Source: an uncultured Bacteroidales bacterium (GTDB taxonomy: Bacteria > Bacteroidota > Bacteroidia > Bacteroidales > FEN-979). Taken from it: a stretch of DNA of 64,000 nt. The stretch is taken from assembly GCA_903837605.1 (NCBI GenBank), contig CAILVF010000014.1, positions 1-64,000 on the forward strand, given 5' to 3'. The first letter of the stretch is position 1, and every line of letters starts with the position of its first letter. A program made the position numbers and the translations under genes. Shown here in pieces: positions 44,982 through 53,550 of the stretch. The notes under the pieces were generated by a model. The model was given only the letters and a program-made list of their open reading frames with translations. It was not told the origin of the DNA and made no database searches.

Positions 44982-45713
44982 ATGTCGTTCCGTTTTCGGC
45001 AGTTTGAGGTTGAAGACTCCTTTTCTACCATGAAGGTAGGTACTGACGCCATGCTGCTTGGTGCATGGGTTCAACCCGGTAATGTCCGGTCAATACTGGA
45101 TATTGGCACAGGCTGCGGAGTTCTCGCCCTGATGATGGCCCAGGGTTCAGAGGCAAAGATAGACGCTGTAGACATCCACGAACCTTCGGTAAATGAAGCG
45201 GAGCATAATGTTTCAGGAAGCCCGTGGTCCGGCAGGATACGGGTCTTATGCCGGCCGGTTGAAGAGCATGCCAGGCTTGCAGGCAAACAATATGATTTAA
45301 TTATAACCAACCCTCCTTTCTTCATTGATTCTTTAAAACCAAGCTCACCAAAGAAACTCATGGCAAAACATGAGGACTCGCTATCCCTTAAAACATTATT
45401 GGAGAGTTCGCTTTGCCTTATGCATAAAGGGTCTTCCCTCGCACTTATCCTCCCGCCGCCCGGGGGCCTGGTTTTTACAAAAATGGCAAAAGATAAAGGG
45501 CTGTCCCTTTCCAGGCGTCTTCTTGTAAGACCCCTTCCGTCCAAACCATTTCACCGCGTACTGATGGAATTCACTACAGGGCCGGTTACTGAGGTTACTG
45601 AAGATGAGCTGACGATCTTCTCCGTTAAAGGCATTTACAGTGAAAAGTATCTTATTTTGACACAAAATTTTCATCTTTTTAATCAAAAGAGACTTGATGT
45701 TTTATACTTTTGA
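44982..45713 (+). CDS. trmN6: tRNA1(Val) (adenine-37-N6)-methyltransferase
   Basis: The 243-residue protein is an SAM-dependent methyltransferase with motif I ILDIGTGCGVLALMMA and the catalytic NPPF of N6-adenine enzymes in IITNPPFFIDSLKP. The starting MSFRFRQFEVEDSFSTMKVGTDAMLLGAW is the mark of the YfiC/TrmN6 family (conserved pieces FRFRQF and MKVGTDAMLLGAW). It probably modifies A37 of tRNA-Val. It lies in an operon with rpsP and rimM, one base after the rimM stop. Confidence 0.92.
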   Translation: MSFRFRQFEVEDSFSTMKVGTDAMLLGAWVQPGNVRSILDIGTGCGVLALMMAQGSEAKIDAVDIHEPSVNEAEHNVSGSPWSGRIRVLCRPVEEHARLAGKQYDLIITNPPFFIDSLKPSSPKKLMAKHEDSLSLKTLLESSLCLMHKGSSLALILPPPGGLVFTKMAKDKGLSLSRRLLVRPLPSKPFHRVLMEFTTGPVTEVTEDELTIFSVKGIYSEKYLILTQNFHLFNQKRLDVLYF

Positions 45714-45725
45714 CAAAATTCTGTA

Positions 45726-46523
45726 ATGATGTCGCTAAAATCATGGCATGTTAAATTAATCTTTCCTCTCAGCCTGATATTCCTTATTTTGATTTCCTGC
45801 GGAAGCAGGGAAAGCAAAATAAAGATCGCCTTGTCGAAATCTTCCCCGAATTACGTTAACTGGCTTAAAAGGGCCAATCCCGATATACAGTTAATCAACC
45901 TGTATACCCTGAATAAAAATGTCGCCATCGAAGTCCTGGAAAATTGCGACGGTTTGCTTCTTACCGGAGGAGAAGATGTTTTCCCGGGCTGGTATGGCAA
46001 AGAGTCCGATGCAGGCAGGTGCACCGGTATGAACCTGCACCGCGACAGCCTTGAGATGGCTGTGGTGAACAAAGCCATGGAAATGAAAATGCCTGTGTTC
46101 GGGATATGCCGGGGCCATCAGCTTTTAAACGTTTACCTTGGAGGAAAGCTGATCATCGACCTTCCGACCGACTACGGGCAGAGCGTCACTCATATGTGCC
46201 GCGATTATCAGCATTGTTACCACGAGGTCTATGTCCAGAGGAATTCCCAATTGTACCAGCTTACCCAAATCGATTCCGCCTCGGTAACCACGAACCACCA
46301 TCAGGCTGTTGATTTTCTGTCGCCTCTCTTAAGTGTCAGTGCCAGATCGGCTGACGGGTTAATTGAAGGCGTGGAATGGCTCAATCCCGAAGGAAAGAAC
46401 TTCCTTATGGGTGTGCAGTGGCATCCCGAACGCATGGAAAAGGACAATCCCCTTTCGGGACTTCTTGCCGAAAAATTTCTACATGAATGTGAATTGTATC
46501 TAAAAACCAGGATGCATAAATGA
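45726..46523 (+). CDS. Lipoprotein of the gamma-glutamyl hydrolase (C26) family
   Basis: The 265-residue protein starts with a lipoprotein signal (LSLIFLILISC, acylated Cys then GSRES), so it should be membrane-anchored in the envelope. The class I glutamine amidotransferase-like fold has LLLTGGEDVFPGWYG, the nucleophile Cys in FGICRGHQLLNVYLGG and the C-terminal His/Glu in GVQWHPERM. Relatives hydrolyse gamma-glutamyl bonds (for example gamma-glutamyl-GABA). Extracytoplasmic location suggests a peptide or cell-wall substrate. It overlaps marC by 4 bp. Confidence 0.88.
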   Translation: MMSLKSWHVKLIFPLSLIFLILISCGSRESKIKIALSKSSPNYVNWLKRANPDIQLINLYTLNKNVAIEVLENCDGLLLTGGEDVFPGWYGKESDAGRCTGMNLHRDSLEMAVVNKAMEMKMPVFGICRGHQLLNVYLGGKLIIDLPTDYGQSVTHMCRDYQHCYHEVYVQRNSQLYQLTQIDSASVTTNHHQAVDFLSPLLSVSARSADGLIEGVEWLNPEGKNFLMGVQWHPERMEKDNPLSGLLAEKFLHECELYLKTRMHK

Positions 46524-47179
46524 AACTTCATTCCGATCTGCTGCATTATATCACAGTCTTCATCGGCTTTCTCGCAATGCTGAACCCATTCGGGATATTG
46601 CCGATTTTTATTGGCATGGTTGAAGACCTTGACGACAAAACGGCCCGGTGGATGGCCTTCCGGGCGTCCTTCTCTGCTTTTATTATCATCGCTTCATTTT
46701 GCATTTTCGGCCACCTGATATTCCGGATCTTCGGTATAACGATTCCTGCATTCCAGATCGCCGGAGGGATCATTGTATTTTTTATCGGTTACCATATGCT
46801 GAATGGAGAAGAATCAAAGATCAAGGTCCAGAAGGAAATGAGCCCCGCTGAGCTTAAACAGGCGCTTTCAAACATAGCTGTAACACCACTGGGGATGCCC
46901 CTTCTTGCAGGCCCGGGAACAATTGCAACGGCAATGAACTTCGTGGGTTCGAACAAATCACTTACGAACGTTGTTGTGGTGATCGTAATATTCGCCCTGA
47001 TATGTTTTCTGACCTTTCTGTTATTCCTTTCCGCTAAAAAAATTGCCGGTGTGCTCGGGGAAGGACTGATTAAAATAATTACCAGAGTCATGGGACTGAT
47101 CCTGACGGTGATCGCGATCCAGATGCTCATCATGGGGATCATTGGTGCCGTTAAACTCTATACTTCAATAGATCTCTGA
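46520..47179 (+). CDS. MarC family membrane protein
   Basis: The 219-residue protein has six membrane helices in the MarC pattern (FLAMLNPFGILPIFIGM, TPLGMPLLAGPGTIATAM, ITRVMGLILTVIAIQMLI). MarC was once linked to multiple antibiotic resistance but its function remains unclear. It overlaps the preceding lipoprotein gene by 4 bp and is followed after 25 bp by the MORN-repeat lipoprotein. Confidence 0.92.
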   Translation: MKLHSDLLHYITVFIGFLAMLNPFGILPIFIGMVEDLDDKTARWMAFRASFSAFIIIASFCIFGHLIFRIFGITIPAFQIAGGIIVFFIGYHMLNGEESKIKVQKEMSPAELKQALSNIAVTPLGMPLLAGPGTIATAMNFVGSNKSLTNVVVVIVIFALICFLTFLLFLSAKKIAGVLGEGLIKIITRVMGLILTVIAIQMLIMGIIGAVKLYTSIDL

Positions 47180-47204
47180 TTTTACTGCCTTTGATACCGA
47201 TTTG

Positions 47205-47870
47205 ATGAAAGCAAATGCCCTAATATTGTTTCTGTGCCTGCAGGCGTTCATATTCTCTTCATGCAGCCGTACAGATAAAGAATACTACCCTTCAGGTGCA
47301 GTTAAATCTGAAATTAATACAAAAAACGGGGAATACCAGGGACCGGCTGTTTACTATTACGAAAACGGGACCCCGATGATGACATGCATTTACAAAGGAA
47401 ACAAGCTTGACGGAATCCTTCTTCGTTATTATCAATCGGGATACCGAAAAGAAATGCAGACATACAAGGAAGGCGTATTGAATGGTGTTGCCAGGACCTG
47501 GGACAGGTTTGCCAACCCTATCCAGGAAATGCATTATGTTAACGGCAAGCCTGAAGGCAGTATGCAGGAATGGTATCCCAACAAGATCCTGAAAATTGAC
47601 GGGCATTTTAAAAACGGCCTCCACGATGGCATCTGGTTGTATTATGATGAATTCGGGAAAGTGACCGGGCAGGGGGAATTTTCAGCTGGCAACGGAACGC
47701 AAAGGGTTTATTATTCCAACGGACAAACCAGGCAACTTACACACTACAGGAATAATGTAAAAGATGGTGATGAGATCTTTTTCACGGCCGACGGGAAGAT
47801 CACCAGTCAAATTTCATACAGGAATGGGAATGCATTGACCTCCAAGGATCCAAACACTGTCAACAAATAG
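47205..47870 (+). CDS. MORN-repeat lipoprotein
   Basis: The 221-residue protein has a lipoprotein signal (ALILFLCLQAFIFSSC) followed by about seven MORN_2-type repeats of about 23 residues with the pattern Y-x-x-G-x-x-x-x-x-x-x-Y-x-x-G (KEYYPSGAVKSEI, VYYYENGTPMMTCIYKGNKL, WLYYDEFGKVTGQGEFSAG). Databases often name such proteins YwqK-like antitoxins, but there is no toxin next to it and the lipid anchor argues for an envelope role. ATG 47205 is used; the codon before it is TTG. Confidence 0.85.
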   Translation: MKANALILFLCLQAFIFSSCSRTDKEYYPSGAVKSEINTKNGEYQGPAVYYYENGTPMMTCIYKGNKLDGILLRYYQSGYRKEMQTYKEGVLNGVARTWDRFANPIQEMHYVNGKPEGSMQEWYPNKILKIDGHFKNGLHDGIWLYYDEFGKVTGQGEFSAGNGTQRVYYSNGQTRQLTHYRNNVKDGDEIFFTADGKITSQISYRNGNALTSKDPNTVNK

Positions 47871-47896
47871 CTAAGCTCTGAAAAATCATGGTTTTG

Positions 47897-47928
47897 TTTG
47901 GTTGTTCACTAAAAACACACTAATTTTG
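47897..47928 (+). promoter_or_regulatory. Promoter of gdhA
   Basis: TTTG at 47897-47900 and TAATTTTG at 47921-47928 with a 20-bp spacer, a near-ideal Bacteroidota promoter. The leader to the gdhA ATG is about 66 nt. Confidence 0.7.
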
Positions 47929-48001
47929 CTTCTGTTATTTAGTTAACAACATTTGTCCGCCAAAACATTTCAACTTATTAATAATCTAAATCTGAATCAC
48001 A

Positions 48002-49339
48002 ATGAACTTAGAAAAAATCATGAGCGACCTGGAGAAAAAAAATCCGGGTGAAGTTGAGTTCCTGCAGGCTGTACGCGAGGTGCTTGAGAGCATCCAGGAT
48101 GTCTATAACGAGAACCCTCAATTTGAGTCGGCTAATATCATTGAAAGGATAATAGAGCCCGACCGTGTTCTGATGTGCAAGGTCAGCTGGGTAGATGACA
48201 GCGGTAAAGTCCAGGTAAACCGCGGCTACCGTATTCAGTTCAACAATGCTATCGGCCCATACAAAGGAGGTTTACGCTTCCACCCAAGCGTTAACCTTAG
48301 CATTTTAAAGTTCCTTGGTTTTGAGCAGATCTTCAAAAACAGTTTAACAACACTACCCATGGGAGGCGCCAAAGGTGGTTCCGATTTTGATCCGAAGGGA
48401 AAATCAAACGCCGAGATCATGAGGTTCTGCCAGGCATTTATGCTGGAACTTTGGAAACTCATCGGCCCTGAAACTGATGTACCTGCAGGTGATATTGGTG
48501 TTGGCGGACGTGAGATCGGTTTTCTCTATGGTATGTACAAGAAACTTGCACGTGAAAATACAGGCGTACTCACAGGAAAAGGTTTGAACTGGGGAGGCAG
48601 CCTTATCCGCCCTGAAGCAACCGGTTTTGGTGCAGTATATTTTGCAAAAGAAATGCTTGCAACCAAGGGAGAGAGTTTTAAGGGCAAAACCGTTTGCATC
48701 TCAGGGTTCGGCAATGTGGCCTGGGGCGCTGCAATAAAAGCAACCGAACTTGGTGCAAAAGTTGTGACTATTTCGGGTCCCGACGGTTATATTTATGACC
48801 CTGACGGGATCTCCGGTGAGAAGATAGATTATCTCCTGGAACTCCGCGCTTCAAACCAGGATATAGTAAAACCATACTCATACGAGTTCCCGGGTGCTCA
48901 ATTCCACCAGGGGAAACGCCCATGGGAAGTGAAATGCGATATTGCCCTCCCCTGCGCTACCCAGAACGAACTCGGGAAAGAAGACGCCCGTATCCTTGTC
49001 GCCAATGGCGTACAATGCGTTGCCGAAGGCGCAAACATGCCTTCCACACCCGAAGCAATAGAGATCTTCCTCGAGAATAAAATACTTTTCGCACCGGGTA
49101 AAGCAGTCAATGCCGGCGGTGTCGCCACATCGGGCCTTGAGATGTCACAGAATGCCATGAAATTCAGCTGGCCGCTGAAAGAAGTTGACGAACGGCTCCA
49201 CCATATCATGTGCAGCATTCATGAACAATGCGTGAAACACGGTAAGGGGAAAGACGGTTACGTTAACTACGTTAAAGGCGCCAACGTTGCCGGTTTCCTC
49301 AAAGTGGCAAATGCAATGCTTGACCAGGGAGTTATCTGA
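48002..49339 (+). CDS. gdhA: NADP-specific glutamate dehydrogenase
   Basis: GdhA makes glutamate from 2-oxoglutarate and ammonium. The 445-residue protein is the hexameric small type. It contains GPYKGGLRFHPSVN, the catalytic lysine segment LPMGGAKGGSDFDPKG, DVPAGDIGVGGREIGF and the Rossmann motif ISGFGNVAWGAA. Length and the SDFDPKGK motif fit NADP-dependent biosynthetic enzymes. It has its own promoter and a strong terminator, so it is a single-gene transcript. Confidence 0.96.
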   Translation: MNLEKIMSDLEKKNPGEVEFLQAVREVLESIQDVYNENPQFESANIIERIIEPDRVLMCKVSWVDDSGKVQVNRGYRIQFNNAIGPYKGGLRFHPSVNLSILKFLGFEQIFKNSLTTLPMGGAKGGSDFDPKGKSNAEIMRFCQAFMLELWKLIGPETDVPAGDIGVGGREIGFLYGMYKKLARENTGVLTGKGLNWGGSLIRPEATGFGAVYFAKEMLATKGESFKGKTVCISGFGNVAWGAAIKATELGAKVVTISGPDGYIYDPDGISGEKIDYLLELRASNQDIVKPYSYEFPGAQFHQGKRPWEVKCDIALPCATQNELGKEDARILVANGVQCVAEGANMPSTPEAIEIFLENKILFAPGKAVNAGGVATSGLEMSQNAMKFSWPLKEVDERLHHIMCSIHEQCVKHGKGKDGYVNYVKGANVAGFLKVANAMLDQGVI

Positions 49340-49355
49340 TATCCACAGTTTTTAC

Positions 49356-49391
49356 AAAAAGGCCGTCAGTCAGTGACTTGACGGCCTTTTT
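49356..49391 (+). terminator. Rho-independent terminator after gdhA
   Basis: AAAAAGGCCGTCA (49356-49368) pairs with TGACGGCCTTTTT (49379-49391) around a 10-nt loop. Confidence 0.95.
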
Positions 49392-49393
49392 AG

Positions 49394-49401
49394 TACCTTT
49401 G
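49394..49401 (+). promoter_or_regulatory. Promoter -7 element for BatA-like gene
   Basis: TACCTTTG directly follows the gdhA terminator, 19 bp before the ATG at 49421. A TTG at 49378-49380 is only 13 bp upstream, so the -33 element is uncertain. Confidence 0.45.
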
Positions 49402-49420
49402 CTTCAAGAAAACCTTTCTG

Positions 49421-51490
49421 ATGGAGTTTCTAAATCCTGTTTTCCTTTATGGCTTCAGCGCACTTGCAATCCCCGTCCTGATCCACCTCTTCAACCTTCG
49501 CCGTTACAGGAAAGAGTATTTTACCAACGTGCGTTTCCTTTCCCAAATCCAGCTGGAAACAAAAAAACGCTCCAAACTTAAACAATTGTTAATCCTGGCC
49601 TCCAGGCTGCTGGCAATTGCCTGCATCGTACTCGTCTTCTCCCAGCCATATATCCCTTCTGTTCTGCAGCATAACGGCAAAACAAACCACCAGGCTATCA
49701 GCATTTACGTCGATAATTCATACTCCATGGAAGCAGTCGGGAGCCAGGGGCGGCTTCTCGACATAGCAAAAAAAAGAGCTTCAGAAATTGCATATGCATA
49801 TAAATCCTCCGATGTATTTCAGTTGATAACCAATGACTTCGAAGGAAGACATGCTCAGTTTACCCCTCGTGAAGAATTTTTGGGTATGCTCAGGGAAGTT
49901 AAAATCACCCATACTTCCGTTGGGCTTCAGGAAGTTATCAGCCGCCAAAATGACCTGTTCTCCCGCGAAAAGGAAGGATTGCATACTTCCTACCTTATAT
50001 CTGATTTTCAGAAAAGTACTGCCCGGTTTGAAAACCTCCGCCGGGATTCATCAGCATATTATATACTGGCGCCGGTTGAATCCTCAAAACAAAACAACCT
50101 GTTCATTGATTCCATATGGTTTGCAAGCCCGGTTCACAGGCCTGGCCAGGCTGTTAAACTGCTTGTCAGGATCAGGAACTGCGGAAGTGATAAACTTGAA
50201 AAGATCCCGTTGCGCCTGGTTCTCAATAACATCCAGAAATCAGTGACAAGTTTTAATATAGACCCCTCTCAATCGGTCGATATCTCCATTCCCTATAAGG
50301 AAGAAAAGAATGGGTTCCAGCTTGGAAGCCTGCAACTTACAGATTATCCCATCATCTATGACGATATTTTCTATTTTACATATAACATTGCTGAAGAAAT
50401 AAATGTTCTCAGCATCTATGGCAAATCTCCAAACCATTATCTCAAAACCCTTTTCACTTCCGATTCAATTTTCAATTACCGCACCTGCCAGGCAAACCAG
50501 GTGGACTACAGTTCATTCAACAAACAAAACCTGATCCTGATTTCCGGTCTTGATGATTTGGCATCCGGATTGGCCAGCGAGTTGAAATTATTCCTCGAAC
50601 GCGGAGGTTCTGTTTGTATCTTTCCGCCTGAGAACTCTGAATATCAATCATACAACGCATTTTTTTCCTCAGTCGGAGGCGGATCTTTTGGGATTCCCGA
50701 CACCCTGAAACAGAGAATCAGCTCACTGGATATTGAAAATGAGATATTTGCAGACGTTTTTGATAAAGATGCCACCGGAAAGGTCAGGATGCCCGAAAAC
50801 GTCGACCTCCCCCTGGTCCTGAAATACTATCCCCTGGGCAAAGGATCATCGAACCCTGCCACAGTACTTATGAGGCTTCAAAACGGACTCCCCTTCTTAA
50901 CCTCTGCAAGCGTTGGTAAAGGAAAATTATACGTTTGCGCTTCACCCCCTGATCCTTCATTTACAAATTTCCAACAGCATATACTGTTTGTCCCGGTCAT
51001 GTTCCGGATGGGTTTTATAAGCGAATTCCAATGGGCCCTTTATAATATTGCAGGTGGAAATATTACTGTTGACCTGCCGCCTGACTCCACCAGCGGGAAG
51101 AATACTGTTAAAATAAGGAAATGGAACACATCCTACGAATTCATTCCCGAATTGAAAATTTCAGGACAGCACATCCAGGCCCGTATTCAGGGCCAAATCG
51201 GGGAAGCCGGATGGTATCAGGTTTTCGGGGGAAATAAGGAAATCGCTTCTCTTGCCTTCAACTACAACCGTAAGGAATCAGATATCAACTGCTTTAACAC
51301 AAAAGAGCTGGAAACCATTATCAGAAAATACAATCTTAAAAACTTCATGGTTTTAAAACCATCCGGACTTCCTTTTTCAAAACAGATCGAACAACTACAT
51401 ACAGGATTCCCCCTGTGGAAATATTTTGTTATTCTTGCACTGGTCTTCCTGGCAATCGAGATTCTCCTTATCCGCCTTTTAAGGTCTTAA
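49421..51490 (+). CDS. BatA-type VWA membrane protein
   Basis: The 689-residue protein starts with the aerotolerance-regulator BatA N-terminal domain (FLYGFSALAIPVLIHLFNLRR) with two membrane helices (to about 80), then a von Willebrand A domain with the metal motif DNSYS in ISIYVDNSYSMEA, a long beta-rich periplasmic region and a C-terminal membrane helix (about 668-686). Such proteins are found in Bacteroidota next to DUF58, MoxR and DUF4159 genes; here relatives of two of these lie elsewhere in the window. Function is unknown, probably in the envelope. It is monocistronic and precedes the RiPP operon. Confidence 0.9.
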   Translation: MEFLNPVFLYGFSALAIPVLIHLFNLRRYRKEYFTNVRFLSQIQLETKKRSKLKQLLILASRLLAIACIVLVFSQPYIPSVLQHNGKTNHQAISIYVDNSYSMEAVGSQGRLLDIAKKRASEIAYAYKSSDVFQLITNDFEGRHAQFTPREEFLGMLREVKITHTSVGLQEVISRQNDLFSREKEGLHTSYLISDFQKSTARFENLRRDSSAYYILAPVESSKQNNLFIDSIWFASPVHRPGQAVKLLVRIRNCGSDKLEKIPLRLVLNNIQKSVTSFNIDPSQSVDISIPYKEEKNGFQLGSLQLTDYPIIYDDIFYFTYNIAEEINVLSIYGKSPNHYLKTLFTSDSIFNYRTCQANQVDYSSFNKQNLILISGLDDLASGLASELKLFLERGGSVCIFPPENSEYQSYNAFFSSVGGGSFGIPDTLKQRISSLDIENEIFADVFDKDATGKVRMPENVDLPLVLKYYPLGKGSSNPATVLMRLQNGLPFLTSASVGKGKLYVCASPPDPSFTNFQQHILFVPVMFRMGFISEFQWALYNIAGGNITVDLPPDSTSGKNTVKIRKWNTSYEFIPELKISGQHIQARIQGQIGEAGWYQVFGGNKEIASLAFNYNRKESDINCFNTKELETIIRKYNLKNFMVLKPSGLPFSKQIEQLHTGFPLWKYFVILALVFLAIEILLIRLLRS

Positions 51491-51560
51491 AAGAGACACG
51501 GTCAAAACAAAGAAGATCATCCTGCACAAGAAGGCATAAAAAAATCTTTTATCGGAAAAA

Positions 51561-51621
51561 GTGTCAAAATATTTTACACTAGTGTAAAATATTTTAACAG
51601 TGGTGTAAAATATTTTGACAC
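51561..51621. promoter_or_regulatory. Three 19-bp palindromic activator sites (upstream activating sequence)
   Basis: GTGTCAAAATATTTTACAC (51561-51579), GTGTAAAATATTTTAACAG (51582-51600) and GTGTAAAATATTTTGACAC (51603-51621) have centres at 51570, 51591 and 51612, exactly 21 bp (two helix turns) apart. The first and third are reverse complements of each other. They lie 105, 84 and 63 bp before the GG of the sigma-54 promoter, the normal range for NtrC-family activator binding. The same triplet at the same distances occurs at 62803-62863, next to the activator gene. Confidence 0.9.
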
Positions 51622-51673
51622 TTATTTTATGTCGAAAATAATTATATTATTGATTTACATGTAATTATATTAT

Positions 51674-51689
51674 TGGCACGATATTTGCT
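51674..51689 (+). promoter_or_regulatory. Sigma-54 promoter of the RiPP operon
   Basis: TTGGCACGATATTTGC matches the -24/-12 consensus TGGCAC-N5-TTGC, with GG at 51675-51676 and GC at 51687-51688 (GG-N10-GC). Transcription would begin near 51700, leaving a leader of about 37 nt before the precursor gene. Confidence 0.92.
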
Positions 51690-51736
51690 CTTGTAGAAGT
51701 ATTAGAAACAAAGAAATAACATTAAAAAACAAGCAT

Positions 51737-51946
51737 ATGAAAGCCTTCAACCTCATCAACCTTTACAACGCAGAAATCCAGAAAAGCAACCTTTCGAACG
51801 TACGCGGCGGTGCCGACGTAAAATGCATTTGCGGAAACACTTCTCCTGCTGTTACGGTATATAGCCAGAGCCCGGGAACTGAAGTTTGCGTATGCCCTGA
51901 TGGCCCCAACTCCAATTCCACCAAAAATAAGACTGGCAACGGTTGA
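51737..51946 (+). CDS. RiPP precursor peptide, GG-Bacteroidales type
   Basis: The 69-residue peptide has a leader of 25 residues ending in Gly-Gly (NLSNVRGG) and a core of 44 residues. The core has two Cys-X-Cys pairs, CIC (30-32) and CVC (51-53), separated by a Ser/Thr/Pro/Val segment, and a tail rich in Asn, Lys, Gly and Thr. Leader style and position before a SPASM radical SAM protein match the 'natural product precursor, GG-Bacteroidales' family. The C39 domain of the exporter at 57172 should cut after Gly25. The modified residues are unknown; the four cysteines (thioether links or disulfides) are the obvious candidates. It lies first in the sigma-54-driven operon. Confidence 0.88.
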   Translation: MKAFNLINLYNAEIQKSNLSNVRGGADVKCICGNTSPAVTVYSQSPGTEVCVCPDGPNSNSTKNKTGNG

Positions 51947-51961
51947 TCCACTGCCTTCTTA

Positions 51962-52023
51962 TTGAAAACGGCCTGTAAAAAAAGTATATTTGCAGGGCCG
52001 GTAAGATTATTCTTGCCCTGCAA
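51962..52023 (+). promoter_or_regulatory. Internal promoter and hairpin before the radical SAM gene
   Basis: TTG (51962-51964) and TATATTTG (51985-51992) are 20 bp apart and form a good housekeeping promoter. Overlapping its end, TTGCAGGGC (51990-51998) and GCCCTGCAA (52015-52023) form a perfect 9-bp stem with a 16-nt loop and no T run. Together they could give the maturase genes basal expression and set off the precursor mRNA from the rest of the operon. Confidence 0.55.
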
Positions 52024-52032
52024 TATAATTAT

Positions 52033-53550
52033 ATGAAAGCGGCTATCCCCTTTACCACTTCATCAGGTCATTCATATTTCTACAGCTCTTATAACAGGCA
52101 ATTCCTGTTTTCCCACCCGCTTATCAATTATTTCATCAGCTTGCCGGAAAATGACAGGCAATGGAAAGCCATTTTAAGAAAAACCTCCGAAGACCAGTCC
52201 GTCTCAGTCCCCGGACTTGGTGAATTTTCTAACAGCGATTTCAGGTTTTATCTCAGGAAATTCAGGTTTCTTAAACAACATGGTTTTTTCAAACCCGGTG
52301 AACAGAAAAACCGCGATGGGACTATTCCCCCGAACAGGATCGAACAAAACCTTTCCCAGACAAAGCAGTTGATTTTTGAAACTACTGAAGATTGCAACCT
52401 CGATTGTGTCTACTGCACTTACAGCAAGTTTTATTTCAATAAAAACAGGGAGCGGAAGAAAATCAACACCGCCGATGCATTTAAATTGCTTGATCTGATC
52501 CTTGATAAACGCAAGCCCGGTTCAACCCAACAACTGACCGTGAGCTTTTACGGCGGAGAACCGTTGAAGAATTTTGATTTTATCAGAGATGTGGTGAAAC
52601 ATGCAGAGGAGCATAAAAAGCCAGATTCCAGGGTTACTTACTCCATGACATCCAATGGATTACTGCTCAGGAAATACATTAATTTCCTGGTCGAAAACGA
52701 TTTCGAACTGGCAATCAGCCTAGACGGTGACGAACTTGCAAATTCTTTCAGGATATTAAAAACCAACAAAAAACCTTCCTTTGACCTGGTGACCAGGAAT
52801 ATTGATATGGTGAGGGAGAAATACCCCGCCTACTTTGACCGCCGTGTTATATTCCTGACCGTGAGGCACAGCCGGAACAGCCTTAAGTCAATTTATGAAC
52901 ATTTTTCTTCCCGTTACGGGAAGACCCCCATCATGTCAAGCATTACCACGACAGGGGTTGTCGACGAATTTAAGGAAGAGTTTAATGATACCTTCCTGAA
53001 AAGCCGTTTCCCGGCGACCGAAAACACCTGTTACGTGCATGAACTTTTCACCAAACATCCGCTGGTCGCTGAAACCGCAGAGGTTTTTGAACGATTCGGA
53101 AATTTTGTATTCCGGAGGCCGGGCCAATTACTGAATCCGCTTAAAAAGACCCGCGACAAAAAGAAATACCTGCCTACAGCTACCTGTTCACCCTTCGACC
53201 TGAGAATTTATATGAGCGCCGACGGAGGCATATACCCCTGTGAACATATCAGCAGGATCTTTGAGTTGGGCTCCGTCAAAGACTCAGAAGTTGATATAAA
53301 CCCTGATAAAATAACAGGGACCTACAACACCTATTTTCAAAAGCTTAAAAAACTCTGTAAACAATGCTACCTTGCCGATAATTGCAAGGAATGCATTTTC
53401 AATACAGCTGTTGAAACAGGGAAGCCTTCCTGCGAATTCTTTATGAACAAGCAGAAGTTTACATCGCATTTAACACAGATATTTGATAACCTGGAACAAG
53501 ACCAGCAATTGTTTGCACGAATCAGGGATGAAGCATTCCTTGCCAAATAA
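52033..53550 (+). CDS. SPASM radical SAM peptide maturase
   Basis: The 505-residue enzyme should modify the precursor peptide by radical chemistry. The CX3CX2C motif that holds the SAM-binding 4Fe-4S cluster lies at Cys121, Cys125 and Cys128 (EDCNLDCVYCTYSKF), followed by YGGEPL. The SPASM domain has Cys385, Cys403 (GGIYPCEH), Cys442, Cys445, Cys451, Cys454 and Cys467, as needed for two auxiliary clusters. The first 110 residues probably include a leader-peptide recognition region. It fits the GG-Bacteroidales maturase family by motif and context. The pseudo-enzyme gene downstream overlaps its last 23 bp. Confidence 0.93.
   Translation: MKAAIPFTTSSGHSYFYSSYNRQFLFSHPLINYFISLPENDRQWKAILRKTSEDQSVSVPGLGEFSNSDFRFYLRKFRFLKQHGFFKPGEQKNRDGTIPPNRIEQNLSQTKQLIFETTEDCNLDCVYCTYSKFYFNKNRERKKINTADAFKLLDLILDKRKPGSTQQLTVSFYGGEPLKNFDFIRDVVKHAEEHKKPDSRVTYSMTSNGLLLRKYINFLVENDFELAISLDGDELANSFRILKTNKKPSFDLVTRNIDMVREKYPAYFDRRVIFLTVRHSRNSLKSIYEHFSSRYGKTPIMSSITTTGVVDEFKEEFNDTFLKSRFPATENTCYVHELFTKHPLVAETAEVFERFGNFVFRRPGQLLNPLKKTRDKKKYLPTATCSPFDLRIYMSADGGIYPCEHISRIFELGSVKDSEVDINPDKITGTYNTYFQKLKKLCKQCYLADNCKECIFNTAVETGKPSCEFFMNKQKFTSHLTQIFDNLEQDQQLFARIRDEAFLAK

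Noticed and set aside
47205..47870. Antitoxin of a toxin-antitoxin pair (YwqK-like name)
   Set aside because: Lipoprotein signal and absence of a neighbouring toxin; the name comes only from MORN repeats.
51491..51736. Mobile element end or attachment site at the edge of the RiPP cluster
   Set aside because: The repeats here are the activator palindromes; no integrase, transposase, tRNA or target-site duplication was seen.
51990..52023. Rho-independent terminator after the precursor gene
   Set aside because: The 9-bp stem has a 16-nt loop and no T run after it, and co-transcribed maturation genes follow. Treated as an mRNA-processing or attenuation candidate.
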